A stretch of 64,000 bases of DNA, taken from positions 1-64,000 of the forward strand of contig NZ_JABBWV010000001.1 in NCBI RefSeq assembly GCF_012999535.1, in the 5' to 3' direction. Shown here piece after piece: positions 16,685 to 24,741 of this stretch. The DNA is from Microbispora sp. H11081. Lineage in GTDB: Bacteria > Actinomycetota > Actinomycetes > Streptosporangiales > Streptosporangiaceae. The translations under genes and the position numbers were made by a program. Positions within the stretch are counted from its first letter, which is position 1. Each line of letters begins with the position of its first letter. The notes beneath the pieces are model-generated. The model worked only from the letters and a program-made list of their open reading frames with translations. It did no database searches and was not told the origin of the DNA.

Positions 16685-17872
16685 ATGAGCTCCCAATCGC
16701 TGCCGCAGCCCCGGTCCGTCGTCGTGCTGGGGTCCACAGGATCCATCGGCACCCAGGCTCTGGACGTGATCGCCAACGCCCCTGGACGGTTCCGCGTGGC
16801 CGCGCTCGCCGCGGGCGGCGGCCGGGTCGACCTGCTGGCGAGGCAGGCGGCCGACTTCGGGGCCGAGGCAGTGGCGGTCGCCGACCCGGCGGCCGTCCCG
16901 GCGCTGCGCGAGGCGCTCACGGCGGCCGGCGCGCGGCCGAGGGTGCTGGCGGGCCCCGAGGGGGTGGCGGAGGTCGCGGCGTCGCCCTGCGACGTCGTGC
17001 TCAACGGCATCACCGGGGCGCTGGGGCTGACCTCCACCCTGGCGGCGCTGGAGGCGGGCCGGGTGCTCGCGCTGGCCAACAAGGAGTCGCTGATCGTGGG
17101 CGGCCCGCTGGTCAAGCGCCTGGCCGGGCCCGGACGGATGATCCCGGTGGACTCCGAGCACTCCGCGCTGGCCCAGTGCCTGTGGGCGGCCGGGCCCGGA
17201 GGTGGCGACCTCGCGGCCGTACGGCGGCTGGTGGTGACGGCGAGCGGCGGCCCGTTCCGCGGCAGGAAGCGGTCCGAACTCACGGACGTGACGCCGGAGA
17301 TGGCGCTGAACCACCCCACCTGGAGCATGGGCCCGGTCATCACAGTGAACTCGGCGACGCTCGTCAACAAGGGCCTGGAGGTGATCGAGGCCCACCTGCT
17401 GTTCGACATCGGGTTCGACCGGATCGAGGTGGTGGTCCACCCGCAGTCGATCATCCACTCGATGGTGGAGTTCGCCGACGGCTCGACGGTCGCGCAGGCG
17501 AGCCCGCCCGACATGCGGTTGCCGATCTCGCTCGCGCTTGCCTATCCCGAGCGGGTGCCGGGCGCGGCCCGGCCGGTGGACTGGACCACCGCCCACACCT
17601 GGACGTTCGAGCCTCTCGACGACGAGGCGTTCCCGGCGGTCGCGCTGGCCCGTCACGTGGGCGCACTGGGCGGCACGGCGCCGGCGGTCTACAACGCGGC
17701 TAACGAGGTGTGCGTGGAGGCGTTCCTTAAGGGCGCCCTGCCGTTCCCCGGCATCGTGGACACGGTGGAACGCGTGGTGGCCGCCCACACCCCGGGACCG
17801 GCGGCGTCCGTCGAGGAGGTCCTCGCGGCGGACGCCTGGGCGAGGGTGCGGGCGGCCGAGCTGACGCGTTAG
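16685..17872 (+). CDS. dxr: 1-deoxy-D-xylulose 5-phosphate reductoisomerase
   Basis: The 395-residue enzyme converts 1-deoxy-D-xylulose 5-phosphate to 2-C-methyl-D-erythritol 4-phosphate with NADPH, the second step of the non-mevalonate isoprenoid pathway. Visible landmarks are the NADPH loop [12 protein letters not shown] (about 12-23), [12 protein letters not shown] (about 125), the metal/substrate region PVDSEHSAL (about 155), TASGGPFRG (about 185) and [18 protein letters not shown] (about 211-228). ATG 16685 gives the usual length; the frame is open upstream to 16577 without support. In other actinobacteria dxr is commonly followed by an M50 protease gene and ispG; here an LPMO gene on the opposite strand separates it from ispG. 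Confidence 0.96.
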   Translation: MSSQSLPQPRSVVVLGSTGSIGTQALDVIANAPGRFRVAALAAGGGRVDLLARQAADFGAEAVAVADPAAVPALREALTAAGARPRVLAGPEGVAEVAASPCDVVLNGITGALGLTSTLAALEAGRVLALANKESLIVGGPLVKRLAGPGRMIPVDSEHSALAQCLWAAGPGGGDLAAVRRLVVTASGGPFRGRKRSELTDVTPEMALNHPTWSMGPVITVNSATLVNKGLEVIEAHLLFDIGFDRIEVVVHPQSIIHSMVEFADGSTVAQASPPDMRLPISLALAYPERVPGAARPVDWTTAHTWTFEPLDDEAFPAVALARHVGALGGTAPAVYNAANEVCVEAFLKGALPFPGIVDTVERVVAAHTPGPAASVEEVLAADAWARVRAAELTR

Positions 17873-17928
17873 GCGAAGCCCGCCGCCCCTGGCGCGACCC
17901 GGGTCAGGCGGGCCGCGCCACGAGCGGT

Positions 17929-17962
17929 TGGATCAGGTTGTGGATCAGGTTGTGGAGCAGGT
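17929..17962. repeat. 12-bp tandem duplication spanning the LPMO stop codon
   Basis: TGGATCAGGTTG occurs at 17929-17940 and 17941-17952, with a third partial copy TGGAGCAGGT to 17962. On the - strand the unit reads TCC ACA ACC TGA, so the LPMO ending Ser-Thr-Thr-stop is repeated in frame, giving a second stop codon 12 bases after the first. Confidence 0.85.
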
Positions 17963-19096
17963 CAGCGTCGGGGTGCCGCCGCTCGATCCGTTGGCCAGGA
18001 AGCCGAACGTGGTCGATGCGCCGGCGCCGATGCTGCCGTTGTAGTTCATGTTCCGCACGGTGATGTCGCTGCCGGACTGGCTGAGCGTGCCGTTCCAGAC
18101 CTGGGTGATCGTGCCGCCGCTCGGCTGAGTCCATCTCACCGCCCAGCTGCTGATGGACGAGGAGCCGGCTCTCACCGTCACCTCACCCTGGAAGCCGCCA
18201 CCCCACGCGTTGGTGACCGTGTAGGTGGCCGAGCAGGCGCCACCACCGGTGATCGGGCTCGGCGAAGGGCTCGGGCTGACCCTCGGGCTGGGCGAGGTGT
18301 CGGGCGTGATGACGGGGGACGGCGACGGCGACGGGGAGACCGGCGGGTTCGGGCTCGGGCTGGTGCTCGGCCCCTGGCCGACACCGGTCACCTCGCCGTT
18401 GCCGCCGTCGAAGACGACGTCCGAGCAGCTGTAGAACGTCTCGTTGCTGTCCGAGCGCTGCCACACGGTGTAGATGATGTGGCGGCCGCTCTTGCCGGAC
18501 GGCAGGCGGGCGTTCCAGTAGTAGTGGCCGTCCTCGGTGCCCACCGAGCCGAGGCTCGGCGGGTTGGTCACGCTGTCGAAGGGCGTCGACTCCAGGTCGC
18601 TCCAGGCCAGCGCACGGGTCGGGCTCCAGGAGTCCTTCGTGATGTACGACCGGAACGTGCCGGGGTGCGCGGCCCACTTGTTGTACTTGAACTGGATGGT
18701 CGCGCCGGACGTCAGGTGGGTGACCGGCCAGTCGTTGCGGGCGAGGTCGAAACCGCTGAAGTCGTAGACGACCGCGCCGCCGCTGCACAGCTGCCCGTCA
18801 GGGATGAAGCCGGACATCCGGCCGGCACCGTCCGAACGGAGCACAGCGAACCAGTTGTACAGCGCGTTGGTCCCGCCCTTGGCGACCGCGGCGGCACATG
18901 CCGGGTTCTTCGGCTGGATGTTGCCGCTCGTGGTCGTGCCGTCCTTCCAGCACAGGTAGGTCCGGCTGCCGGGCACCATCGGGGCGCCGTGCGCGGACGC
19001 CGGGGAGGCGACCACGACGGCGGACACGAGGGCGGACAGTGCGGCGACGATCAGCCCGATCATCGCCTTCGTTACTTTTCTTCGTGGTCTTCCCAC
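17945..19096 (-). CDS. Secreted lytic polysaccharide monooxygenase (AA10) with C-terminal CBM2
   Basis: This 383-residue exported copper enzyme oxidatively cleaves chitin or cellulose. The signal peptide ends at ASPASA, exposing His36 as the mature N-terminus (HGAPMVPGSRTYLCW), half of the copper histidine brace. The second histidine is probably the one in KWAAHPGTF. AA10 landmarks such as LCSGG, FSGFDL and NETFYSCSDVVF follow. A Ser/Pro linker at about 245-283 joins a CBM2 (about 286-383; TYTVTNAWGGGFQGEV, WNGTLSQSG, GFLANG). GTG 19096 has AAAGGG six bases upstream. It is transcribed against dxr and ispG. A LacI-type palindrome lies upstream at 19211, consistent with induction by sugars from plant or fungal walls. 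Confidence 0.93.
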   Translation of the reverse strand: MGRPRRKVTKAMIGLIVAALSALVSAVVVASPASAHGAPMVPGSRTYLCWKDGTTTSGNIQPKNPACAAAVAKGGTNALYNWFAVLRSDGAGRMSGFIPDGQLCSGGAVVYDFSGFDLARNDWPVTHLTSGATIQFKYNKWAAHPGTFRSYITKDSWSPTRALAWSDLESTPFDSVTNPPSLGSVGTEDGHYYWNARLPSGKSGRHIIYTVWQRSDSNETFYSCSDVVFDGGNGEVTGVGQGPSTSPSPNPPVSPSPSPSPVITPDTSPSPRVSPSPSPSPITGGGACSATYTVTNAWGGGFQGEVTVRAGSSSISSWAVRWTQPSGGTITQVWNGTLSQSGSDITVRNMNYNGSIGAGASTTFGFLANGSSGGTPTLTCSTT

Positions 19097-19210
19097 GGGC
19101 TACCCTTTCGCGTGGTCATGGCTGCCGCACTCGTGGTGCAGCACGGCACCGCCGACGCTGCGAGCACGTCGGCCCGGGGGACAGCCGTTGACACAAACCG
19201 ACCAGATGGT

Positions 19211-19226
19211 GCGAGAGCGCTCACGC
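19211..19226. promoter_or_regulatory. LacI/CebR-like operator candidate upstream of the LPMO gene
   Basis: GCGAGAGCGCTCACGC is palindromic except for one mismatched pair and is centred on GAGCGCTC, the core of the CebR (cellobiose-responsive LacI-family) operator of Streptomyces. It lies about 115 bases upstream of the LPMO start. A second palindrome, GAAAGCTTTC, occurs at 19343-19352, nearer ispG. The assignment to CebR is by resemblance only; no LacI-family gene is in the window. The rest of the 19097-19431 gap shows no gene. Confidence 0.45.
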
Positions 19227-19431
19227 TGTTCGGACTGTAAGTCGGTTTCCATCGTCAAGCCCACCCGCTCGCGGACGCGCTGCCGGTTAGCGCAGGTCCA
19301 GCGGGTCTCCACCACGATGGGTCATGAAACCTTCATTGCTCGTGAAAGCTTTCGGGCCGTCCGGTGTCACGGCACTCCGTAGACTGGCAGGGCCCCCCAT
19401 CGGGCGTCGCCTATCACAACAAGGTGCAGAA

Positions 19432-20598
19432 ATGTCTGTTGATCTCGGGATTCCCGCCGTACGGACCCAGCCGATCGCCAAGCGGCGGGTGTCGCGTCAG
19501 ATCATGGTCGGCTCGGTCCCCGTCGGCGGGGACGCGCCGGTCTCCGTGCAGTCCATGACCACCACGCTGACCGCCGACGTCAACGCCACCCTCCAGCAGA
19601 TCGCCGAACTCACCGCTGCGGGCTGCCAGATCGTCCGGGTCGCGGTCCCGTCGCAGGACGACGCGGAGGCGCTGCCGGCCATCGCGAGGAAGTCGCAGAT
19701 CCCCGTCATCGCCGACATCCATTTCCAGCCCAAATACGTCTTCGCGGCGATCGACGCCGGATGCGCGGCCGTCCGGGTGAACCCGGGGAACATCAAGAAG
19801 TTCGACGACAAGGTCGGCGAGATCGCCCGCGCCGCGTCCGACGCCGGTGTCCCGATCAGGATCGGCGTCAACGCCGGGTCCCTCGACCCGCGCCTGCTGC
19901 AGAAGTACGGCAAGGCCACCCCCGAGGCCCTCGTCGAGTCGGCGCTGTGGGAGTGCTCCCTGTTCGAGGAGCACGGCTTCCGCGACATCAAGATCTCCGT
20001 CAAGCACAACGACCCGGTCGTCATGATCCAGGCGTACCGGCTGCTCGCCCAGCGCTGCGACTATCCGCTGCACCTCGGCGTGACCGAGGCGGGGCCGGCC
20101 TTCCAGGGCACGATCAAGTCCGCGGTGGCGTTCGGCGCGCTGCTGGCCGAGGGCATCGGCGACACCATCCGGGTGTCGCTGTCCGCGCCTCCGGTCGAGG
20201 AGGTCAAGGTCGGCGCCCAGATCCTGGAGTCGCTCGGCCTGCGCGAGCGCGGCCTGGAGATCGTCTCCTGCCCGTCCTGCGGCAGGGCCCAGGTCGACGT
20301 GTACACGCTCGCCGAGCAGGTGCAGGCCGGGCTGACCGGGCTCAAGGTGCCGCTGCGCGTGGCGGTCATGGGATGCGTCGTCAACGGCCCCGGCGAGGCC
20401 AGGGAGGCCGACCTCGGCGTCGCCTCGGGCAACGGCAAGGGCCAGATCTTCGTGAAGGGCGAGGTCATCAAGACGGTCCCGGAGTCGCAGATCGTCGAGA
20501 CCCTCATCGAGGAGGCCCTGCGCCTGGCCGAGGAGATGGGCGTCGACGTGGACCTCGACGAGGACGGGTCCGCGGGCCCCGAGGTCGTCGTCCGCTGA
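19432..20598 (+). CDS. ispG: 4-hydroxy-3-methylbut-2-enyl diphosphate synthase
   Basis: The 388-residue [4Fe-4S] enzyme reduces 2-C-methyl-D-erythritol 2,4-cyclodiphosphate to HMBPP, the penultimate step of the same pathway as dxr. The N-terminal TIM barrel has [21 protein letters not shown] and NPGNI. The C-terminal cluster domain has SCPSCGR (cysteines about 280 and 283) and the third cysteine in [11 protein letters not shown] (about 315). ATG 19432 has AAGGTG upstream and gives the family length; the longer frame from 19324 lacks support. A TAGACT hexamer at 19380-19385 could be its -10, giving about a 40-base leader. Dxr and IspG are normally near neighbours in actinobacteria, so the intervening LPMO gene is a lineage-specific insertion or replacement. 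Confidence 0.96.
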   Translation: MSVDLGIPAVRTQPIAKRRVSRQIMVGSVPVGGDAPVSVQSMTTTLTADVNATLQQIAELTAAGCQIVRVAVPSQDDAEALPAIARKSQIPVIADIHFQPKYVFAAIDAGCAAVRVNPGNIKKFDDKVGEIARAASDAGVPIRIGVNAGSLDPRLLQKYGKATPEALVESALWECSLFEEHGFRDIKISVKHNDPVVMIQAYRLLAQRCDYPLHLGVTEAGPAFQGTIKSAVAFGALLAEGIGDTIRVSLSAPPVEEVKVGAQILESLGLRERGLEIVSCPSCGRAQVDVYTLAEQVQAGLTGLKVPLRVAVMGCVVNGPGEAREADLGVASGNGKGQIFVKGEVIKTVPESQIVETLIEEALRLAEEMGVDVDLDEDGSAGPEVVVR

Positions 20599-20628
20599 CC
20601 CCGGGCGCGCCTGCCCCTCGCCGTGCGT

Positions 20629-20664
20629 TACACAAAGCAATGCTCTGACTACACAATGGCAATG
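20629..20664. promoter_or_regulatory. 21-bp-spaced direct repeat upstream of the exported hydrolase
   Basis: TACACAAAGCAATG (20629-20642) is repeated as TACACAATGGCAATG (20650-20664), 21 bases apart start to start, about two helical turns. Such phasing suggests an activator or a response-regulator dimer binding one face of DNA. It lies about 75-110 bases upstream of the hydrolase start at 20738. The binding protein is unknown. Confidence 0.4.
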
Positions 20665-20737
20665 GTCGGGTAGTACGCGCCGTACTCGGCCGATCACACC
20701 GCGATGCTGTCCTCTGCCGTAAAGGGAGCAGAGGAGC

Positions 20738-22396
20738 GTGCAGGTGAAGCGGGTCGTTGGTGTGGTCGTGGGTGTCACGGCGCTGGTCGCCGGGCTGGTC
20801 GGACCTGAGGCGGCGGCTGGATCCGACCACGCCGGGCCCGCCGGCCACGGGGGGCCGCCGCAGCGCCCACTGGAATGGAAGCCGTGCCCTGCGGAATCGG
20901 AGGCGGCCTCCGGGAAGACCTCCGCCCCGGCCAAACCCGCCCGCCGGGAGCCTGCCCAGGAGTGCGCGGAGTTGCGTGTCCCGCTCGACTACCGCGAGCC
21001 GTACGGCCAGCAGATCTCGCTGGCGCTCAACCGGGTGAAGGGCACCGCCTCGCGCGAAGGCAACCACCTCGGCGCGCTGCTGGTGAACCCCGGCGGGCCG
21101 GGCGGCGAGGGCCTCAGCCTGGCCCGGTTCGTCGCGGCCAAGCTGCCCGCCGAAGTCGCCGCGCGGTTCGACATCATCGGCTTCGCGCCGCGCGGCGTCG
21201 CCCCTAGCAAGCCCGCGCTCTCGTGCGTCGACGCGGCCCGCTTCTACGCGCCGCCCCGGCCGGACAACGTGCCGAAGAACGACGCGGAGGAGCAGGTGCT
21301 GGTCGGCAGGGCCAAGCAGTACGCCGAGGGCTGCGGCAACCGGGGATCCTGGTTCCTGCCCTACCTGACCACGGAGAACACCGCGCGGGACATGGACTCC
21401 GTGCGCGCCGCGCTCGGCGAGGAGAAGATCAGCTACCTCGGCTACTCGTACGGCACCTACCTGGGGGCCGTCTACGCCACGCTGTTCCCGCAGCGGGTGC
21501 GCCGCCTCGTGCTCGACAGCGTGGTGGACCCCGCCGGGGTCTGGTACGAGGCCAACATCGCCCAGGACCACAGCTTCGACCGGCGGCATCGCGACTTCCT
21601 CGCGTGGGTGGCCGAGCACGGCGACGTCTACAAGCTGGGCGCGACGCAGGCGGCGGTGTCGTTCGCGTGGTACTCCATGCGCGCACGGCTGCGCGAAAAG
21701 CCCGCGGGCGGGATCGTGGGCCCCAGCGAACTGGACGACGTCTTCTCCAACGGCGCCTACAGCGACCGCCTCTGGCCCTACCTGGGCGCCGCCTTCTCCG
21801 CCTACGTCCGCGAGGGCGACTCCTCGATCCTGGTGAAACTGTTCCACATGGAGGCCGAGATCGACGCGAAGGAGGAGAACTCCTACGCGGTCTACCTGGC
21901 GGTGGAGTGCCGCGACGCGGCCTGGCCCCGGTCATGGGACCGCTGGCGCGCCGACACGCGCCGGGCGCACGCCGTGGCGCCGTTCATGGCCTGGCCCAAC
22001 GCCGTCTACAACGCGCCGTGCGCCTTCTGGCCGGAGAAGGGCGGCACCCCGGTCAAGGTGGGCACGCCGCGTCTTCCTCCCGTCCTGCTGATCCAGGCCG
22101 AGCGGGACGCCGCCACGCCGTACGAGGGGGCGCTGCGCATGCGCCGCCTGTTCCCGACCGCGCGCCTGCTCACCGCGGGCGGCGGCAACCACGGTGTGGC
22201 GCTCTCGGGCAACGCCTGCGTGGACCGGCACCTCGCGGCCTACCTGCGGGACGCGACGCTGCTGCCGCAGCGCAGGGGCAAGCGGGGCGCGGACGCGACC
22301 TGCCCCGGCGGGCCGGAGCCGCGGGCCGCCATGATGAAGGTCACGGAGGGCGCGCACGGTACGCCCGCCCACGTGTCCGCCGTATCCGTACGGTGA
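20738..22396 (+). CDS. Exported alpha/beta hydrolase (tripeptidyl aminopeptidase-like)
   Basis: The 552-residue protein has a signal peptide (VKRVVGVVVGVTALVAGLVG) and the SlpD/SlpE/TAP-type alpha/beta-hydrolase layout: oxyanion-side LLVNPGGPGGEG (about 113), nucleophile elbow LGYSYGTYLG (about 233), the acidic residue in LIQAERDAATP (about 452) and histidine in GGGNHGVAL (about 486), then a TAP-like C-terminal domain. It probably removes short peptides from the N-termini of extracellular proteins. The segment usually reading FDPRGVG is altered here to GFAPRGVA, which may change the oxyanion or S1 region. GTG 20738 has GGAGCAGAGGAG upstream. It sits between ispG and the GNAT gene, which are often direct neighbours elsewhere. 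Confidence 0.85.
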   Translation: MQVKRVVGVVVGVTALVAGLVGPEAAAGSDHAGPAGHGGPPQRPLEWKPCPAESEAASGKTSAPAKPARREPAQECAELRVPLDYREPYGQQISLALNRVKGTASREGNHLGALLVNPGGPGGEGLSLARFVAAKLPAEVAARFDIIGFAPRGVAPSKPALSCVDAARFYAPPRPDNVPKNDAEEQVLVGRAKQYAEGCGNRGSWFLPYLTTENTARDMDSVRAALGEEKISYLGYSYGTYLGAVYATLFPQRVRRLVLDSVVDPAGVWYEANIAQDHSFDRRHRDFLAWVAEHGDVYKLGATQAAVSFAWYSMRARLREKPAGGIVGPSELDDVFSNGAYSDRLWPYLGAAFSAYVREGDSSILVKLFHMEAEIDAKEENSYAVYLAVECRDAAWPRSWDRWRADTRRAHAVAPFMAWPNAVYNAPCAFWPEKGGTPVKVGTPRLPPVLLIQAERDAATPYEGALRMRRLFPTARLLTAGGGNHGVALSGNACVDRHLAAYLRDATLLPQRRGKRGADATCPGGPEPRAAMMKVTEGAHGTPAHVSAVSVR

Positions 22397-22440
22397 CAAC
22401 CGCGGCCGGGCCGATACCTCCCAAACGGTAATCGTTCGCG

Positions 22441-22446
22441 TAGGCT
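22441..22446 (+). promoter_or_regulatory. Candidate -10 hexamer, leaderless GNAT transcript
   Basis: TAGGCT matches the TAnnnT -10 pattern and ends 6 bases before GTG 22453, with no ribosome site between. This supports the GTG (not ATG 22456) as both first base and start codon. Confidence 0.4.
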
Positions 22447-22452
22447 GGCCCC

Positions 22453-23298
22453 GTGATGCTGCGAACATCGGCGTCGCGCGTGCTCGACGACAGCGATCGT
22501 GACGAGGTGCTGGCGCTCCTCGACACCGATCCGGTCGCCAACGTGTTCGTAGCGGCCCGGGTCAGGGCCGTCGGCCTCAGCGCCTCACGGCTCGGCGGTC
22601 AGATGTGGGGTTACGGCCCGCGCGGCGGACTCGTGTCGCTCTGCTACGCGGGCGCCAACCTGGTGCCCGTGAACGCCACCCGCGAGGCGATCCACGCGTT
22701 CGCCGACCGGGCGCGCAAGCAGGGCCGCCGCTGCTCGTCCATCGTCGGTCCGGCCGACGCCGTCGAGCGGCTCTGGGAGCGGCTGGAACCGCACTGGGGC
22801 GGCGCGCGGGCCATCCGTTGGGCGCAGCCGGTCATGGCCACCAACTCCGCGCCCGCCGTCGAACCCGACCGGCTCGTACGCAGGGTCCGGCCCGAGGAGT
22901 TCGGGATCCTGCTGCCCGCGTGCGTGGCCATGTTCACCGAAGAGGTGGGCGTCTCGCCGGACAACGGCGACGGCGGAGCGCTCTACCGGTCCAGGGTCGC
23001 CGAACTCATCCGCATCGGGCGGTCGTACGCCCGCATCGACGACGGCCAGGTGGTCTTCAAGGCCGAGATCGGCGCGGTGACGCCGCAGGTCTGCCAGATA
23101 CAGGGCGTATGGGTCCATCCCGACCTGCGCGGACGCGGCCACGCGGCGGCCGGCATGGCCGCGGTGGTCGAGCAGGCGCTGAAGTACTTCGCCCCGGTCG
23201 TCACCCTCTACGTGAACGACTTCAACCTCCCGGCCAGGGCGGTCTACCGCAAGGTGGGCTTCAAGGAGGTCGACACGTTCATGTCCGTGCTGTTCTGA
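22453..23298 (+). CDS. GNAT family acetyltransferase (Rv2867c-like position)
   Basis: The 281-residue protein has a degenerate N-terminal GNAT-like half and a C-terminal GNAT half. The acetyl-CoA loop reads IQGVWVHPDLRGRGHAAAGMAAV (about 215-237), followed by TLYVNDFNLPARAVYRKVGFKEV. Genes of this type directly follow ispG in mycobacteria (Rv2867c) and other actinobacteria; here a hydrolase gene intervenes. The substrate is unknown. The start is GTG 22453, supported by the -10-like TAGGCT spaced for a leaderless transcript; ATG 22456 is equally possible by sequence. The last codons (Ser-Val-Leu-Phe-stop) are the first unit of an 18-bp tandem repeat that continues into the intergenic region. 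Confidence 0.85.
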   Translation: MMLRTSASRVLDDSDRDEVLALLDTDPVANVFVAARVRAVGLSASRLGGQMWGYGPRGGLVSLCYAGANLVPVNATREAIHAFADRARKQGRRCSSIVGPADAVERLWERLEPHWGGARAIRWAQPVMATNSAPAVEPDRLVRRVRPEEFGILLPACVAMFTEEVGVSPDNGDGGALYRSRVAELIRIGRSYARIDDGQVVFKAEIGAVTPQVCQIQGVWVHPDLRGRGHAAAGMAAVVEQALKYFAPVVTLYVNDFNLPARAVYRKVGFKEVDTFMSVLF

Positions 23299-23373
23299 CG
23301 CACGGTGCTGTTATGACTCACCGTGCTGTTCTGGCGCACGGTGCTGTTCTGGCCCACGGTGCTGTTCTGATGT
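23284..23373. repeat. Five 18-bp tandem repeats seeded by the GNAT gene 3' end
   Basis: Five consecutive 18-bp units (23284-23301, 23302-23319, 23320-23337, 23338-23355, 23356-23373) share the core ACGGTGCTGTTCTG. The first is coding: TCC GTG CTG TTC TGA ends the GNAT gene. In the same frame the later units carry TGA, TGG, TGG and TGA at the stop position, so the array holds three in-frame stops. It looks like slippage expansion of the gene end. Confidence 0.9.
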
Positions 23374-23416
23374 TGTGGCAACGTGGGTGGTTGTGGCCCT
23401 GGGCTGTTCTGCTTGC

Positions 23417-23827
23417 CTAGGTTGTTCCGGCCTCTTGGGGCGCCTGCGGCGCACGGACCATCCGGGTCAGCAGGTGTTCCAGCTCGGCCGCCGGATCGGC
23501 GGTCAGCCCGGCGTGCACGGGACCGGTCTGGACGACCGTGCTGCGCGGCGCGGTCAGCCAGCGGAACCGGGCGCCGAGAGGCTCCCCGACCAACGGCCCC
23601 GCCTCCTCGCCGCACGCCCGCTCGTAGGCGGCCAGAGCGAGCCGTACGCCGGGCAGGTCCACCGGTGTGCCCAGGGCCAGCAGCCGGGGGTCGTCGAGTT
23701 CGACCCGCGCGCACAGGTAGCCGCGCGGCTGGCAGTAGAGGATGATCCCGGCGTTGACCAGCTCGCCGCGCTCCACGCTGGGCACCACGCGGATCACCGC
23801 GTACTCGTAGACGTCGAGGTCGCTCAT
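23417..23827 (-). CDS. DUF3037 protein, partner of the HipA-like kinase
   Basis: This 136-residue protein matches the DUF3037 pattern: DVYEYAVIRVVPSVERGELVNAGI at the N-terminus, then YLCARVELD and a helical C-terminal half ending in LEHLLTRMV. The start ATG 23827 overlaps the stop of the kinase gene by four bases (ATGA), so the two are translationally coupled. DUF3037 genes are known to sit next to HipA-like kinase genes; the biochemical role is not established. By position it could be an antitoxin, a substrate or a regulatory subunit of the kinase. No DNA-binding motif is seen, so it is not a HipB-type regulator. Confidence 0.85.
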   Translation of the reverse strand: MSDLDVYEYAVIRVVPSVERGELVNAGIILYCQPRGYLCARVELDDPRLLALGTPVDLPGVRLALAAYERACGEEAGPLVGEPLGARFRWLTAPRSTVVQTGPVHAGLTADPAAELEHLLTRMVRAPQAPQEAGTT

Positions 23828-24666
23828 CGGCCGCCCTCCCGGGTGGCGCGCCAGAAGCCGCCGATCGTGGCGCCCCGCTCGGCGGGGCGCGCGGAAGCAG
23901 GAGCCGGAGCCGCGGCGGTGGCGGGGTCGGGCAGCCAGTCGCGCGGCCCCGCGACCCTGGCGAGCAGGTGCTCGGTGTAGGCGTTCCGTACGGCCCGCGC
24001 GTCCGCGAAGCCCGGCTCGTCCTCCAGCCACTCGTCCGGCACGAGCGCGGTCACCTCGTCGAGCAGCGAGCGGGTGACGAGCCCGGCCAGGTCCGCGTCG
24101 GCCTGTTCCAGCTCCGTCGCGTACGGCGCGAGGACGTGGTCGCGGCCGTCGAACCGGCGACGGGGGTCGGCCGTCGGCCAGTTGTGGTGGAACCACAGGG
24201 CCGCGCCGTGGTCGATCAGCCACACCCCGCCGTGCCAGACGAGCAGGTTGGGGTTGCGCCAGCTCCGGTCGACGTTGTGGACGAGCGCGTCGAACCACAG
24301 CACCCGCGAGGCGAAGCCGGCGTCGGGCTCCCAGGCGAGCGGGTCGAAGCCGAGAGCCCCGGGCAGGAAGTCGATCGCGAGGTTGTGCCCGGCGCTCGCC
24401 GTGAGCAGATCCTGGATCTCCTCGTCGGGCTCGCGGACGCCGAGCTGCGGGTCAAGGTCGATGATCTTGAGCTCCGGTGTGGCCAGGCCGAGCCGCCTGG
24501 CGAGCTCGGCGCAGACGATCTCGGCGACGAGCACCCGCCGGCCCTGTCCCGCGCCGCGGAACTTCACGACGTACGTGCCGAGGTCGTCGGCCTCGACGAC
24601 ACCAGGCAGGGAGCCGCCCTCGCGCAGGGGTGCGACGTACCGCGTCGCCGTGATCTGTCCGAGCAC
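23824..24666 (-). CDS. HipA-like kinase
   Basis: A 280-residue protein with the core of a HipA/PI3-4-kinase-like fold but shorter than E. coli HipA (about 440). Candidate residues are the ATP lysine in VVKFRG (K35), glutamate in AEIVCAEL (E49), the catalytic loop HNVDRSWRNPN (N131, D133, N138) and the metal aspartate in WLIDHGA (D152). All are intact, so it is probably active. HipA kinases phosphorylate tRNA synthetases or other proteins and cause growth arrest. This gene lies first in a two-gene operon with DUF3037 and there is no HipB-like gene. The C-terminal about 50 residues are low-complexity Ala/Pro. An alternative is a housekeeping small-molecule or protein kinase. Confidence 0.82.
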   Translation of the reverse strand: MLGQITATRYVAPLREGGSLPGVVEADDLGTYVVKFRGAGQGRRVLVAEIVCAELARRLGLATPELKIIDLDPQLGVREPDEEIQDLLTASAGHNLAIDFLPGALGFDPLAWEPDAGFASRVLWFDALVHNVDRSWRNPNLLVWHGGVWLIDHGAALWFHHNWPTADPRRRFDGRDHVLAPYATELEQADADLAGLVTRSLLDEVTALVPDEWLEDEPGFADARAVRNAYTEHLLARVAGPRDWLPDPATAAAPAPASARPAERGATIGGFWRATREGGR

Positions 24667-24741
24667 GAGAGGAAGGCTACCGTCAGGGCCGGCGGACGCT
24701 CCCCTCCGTGCGCCCGCCGGCCGTCGTGACGGACAAGCTCC

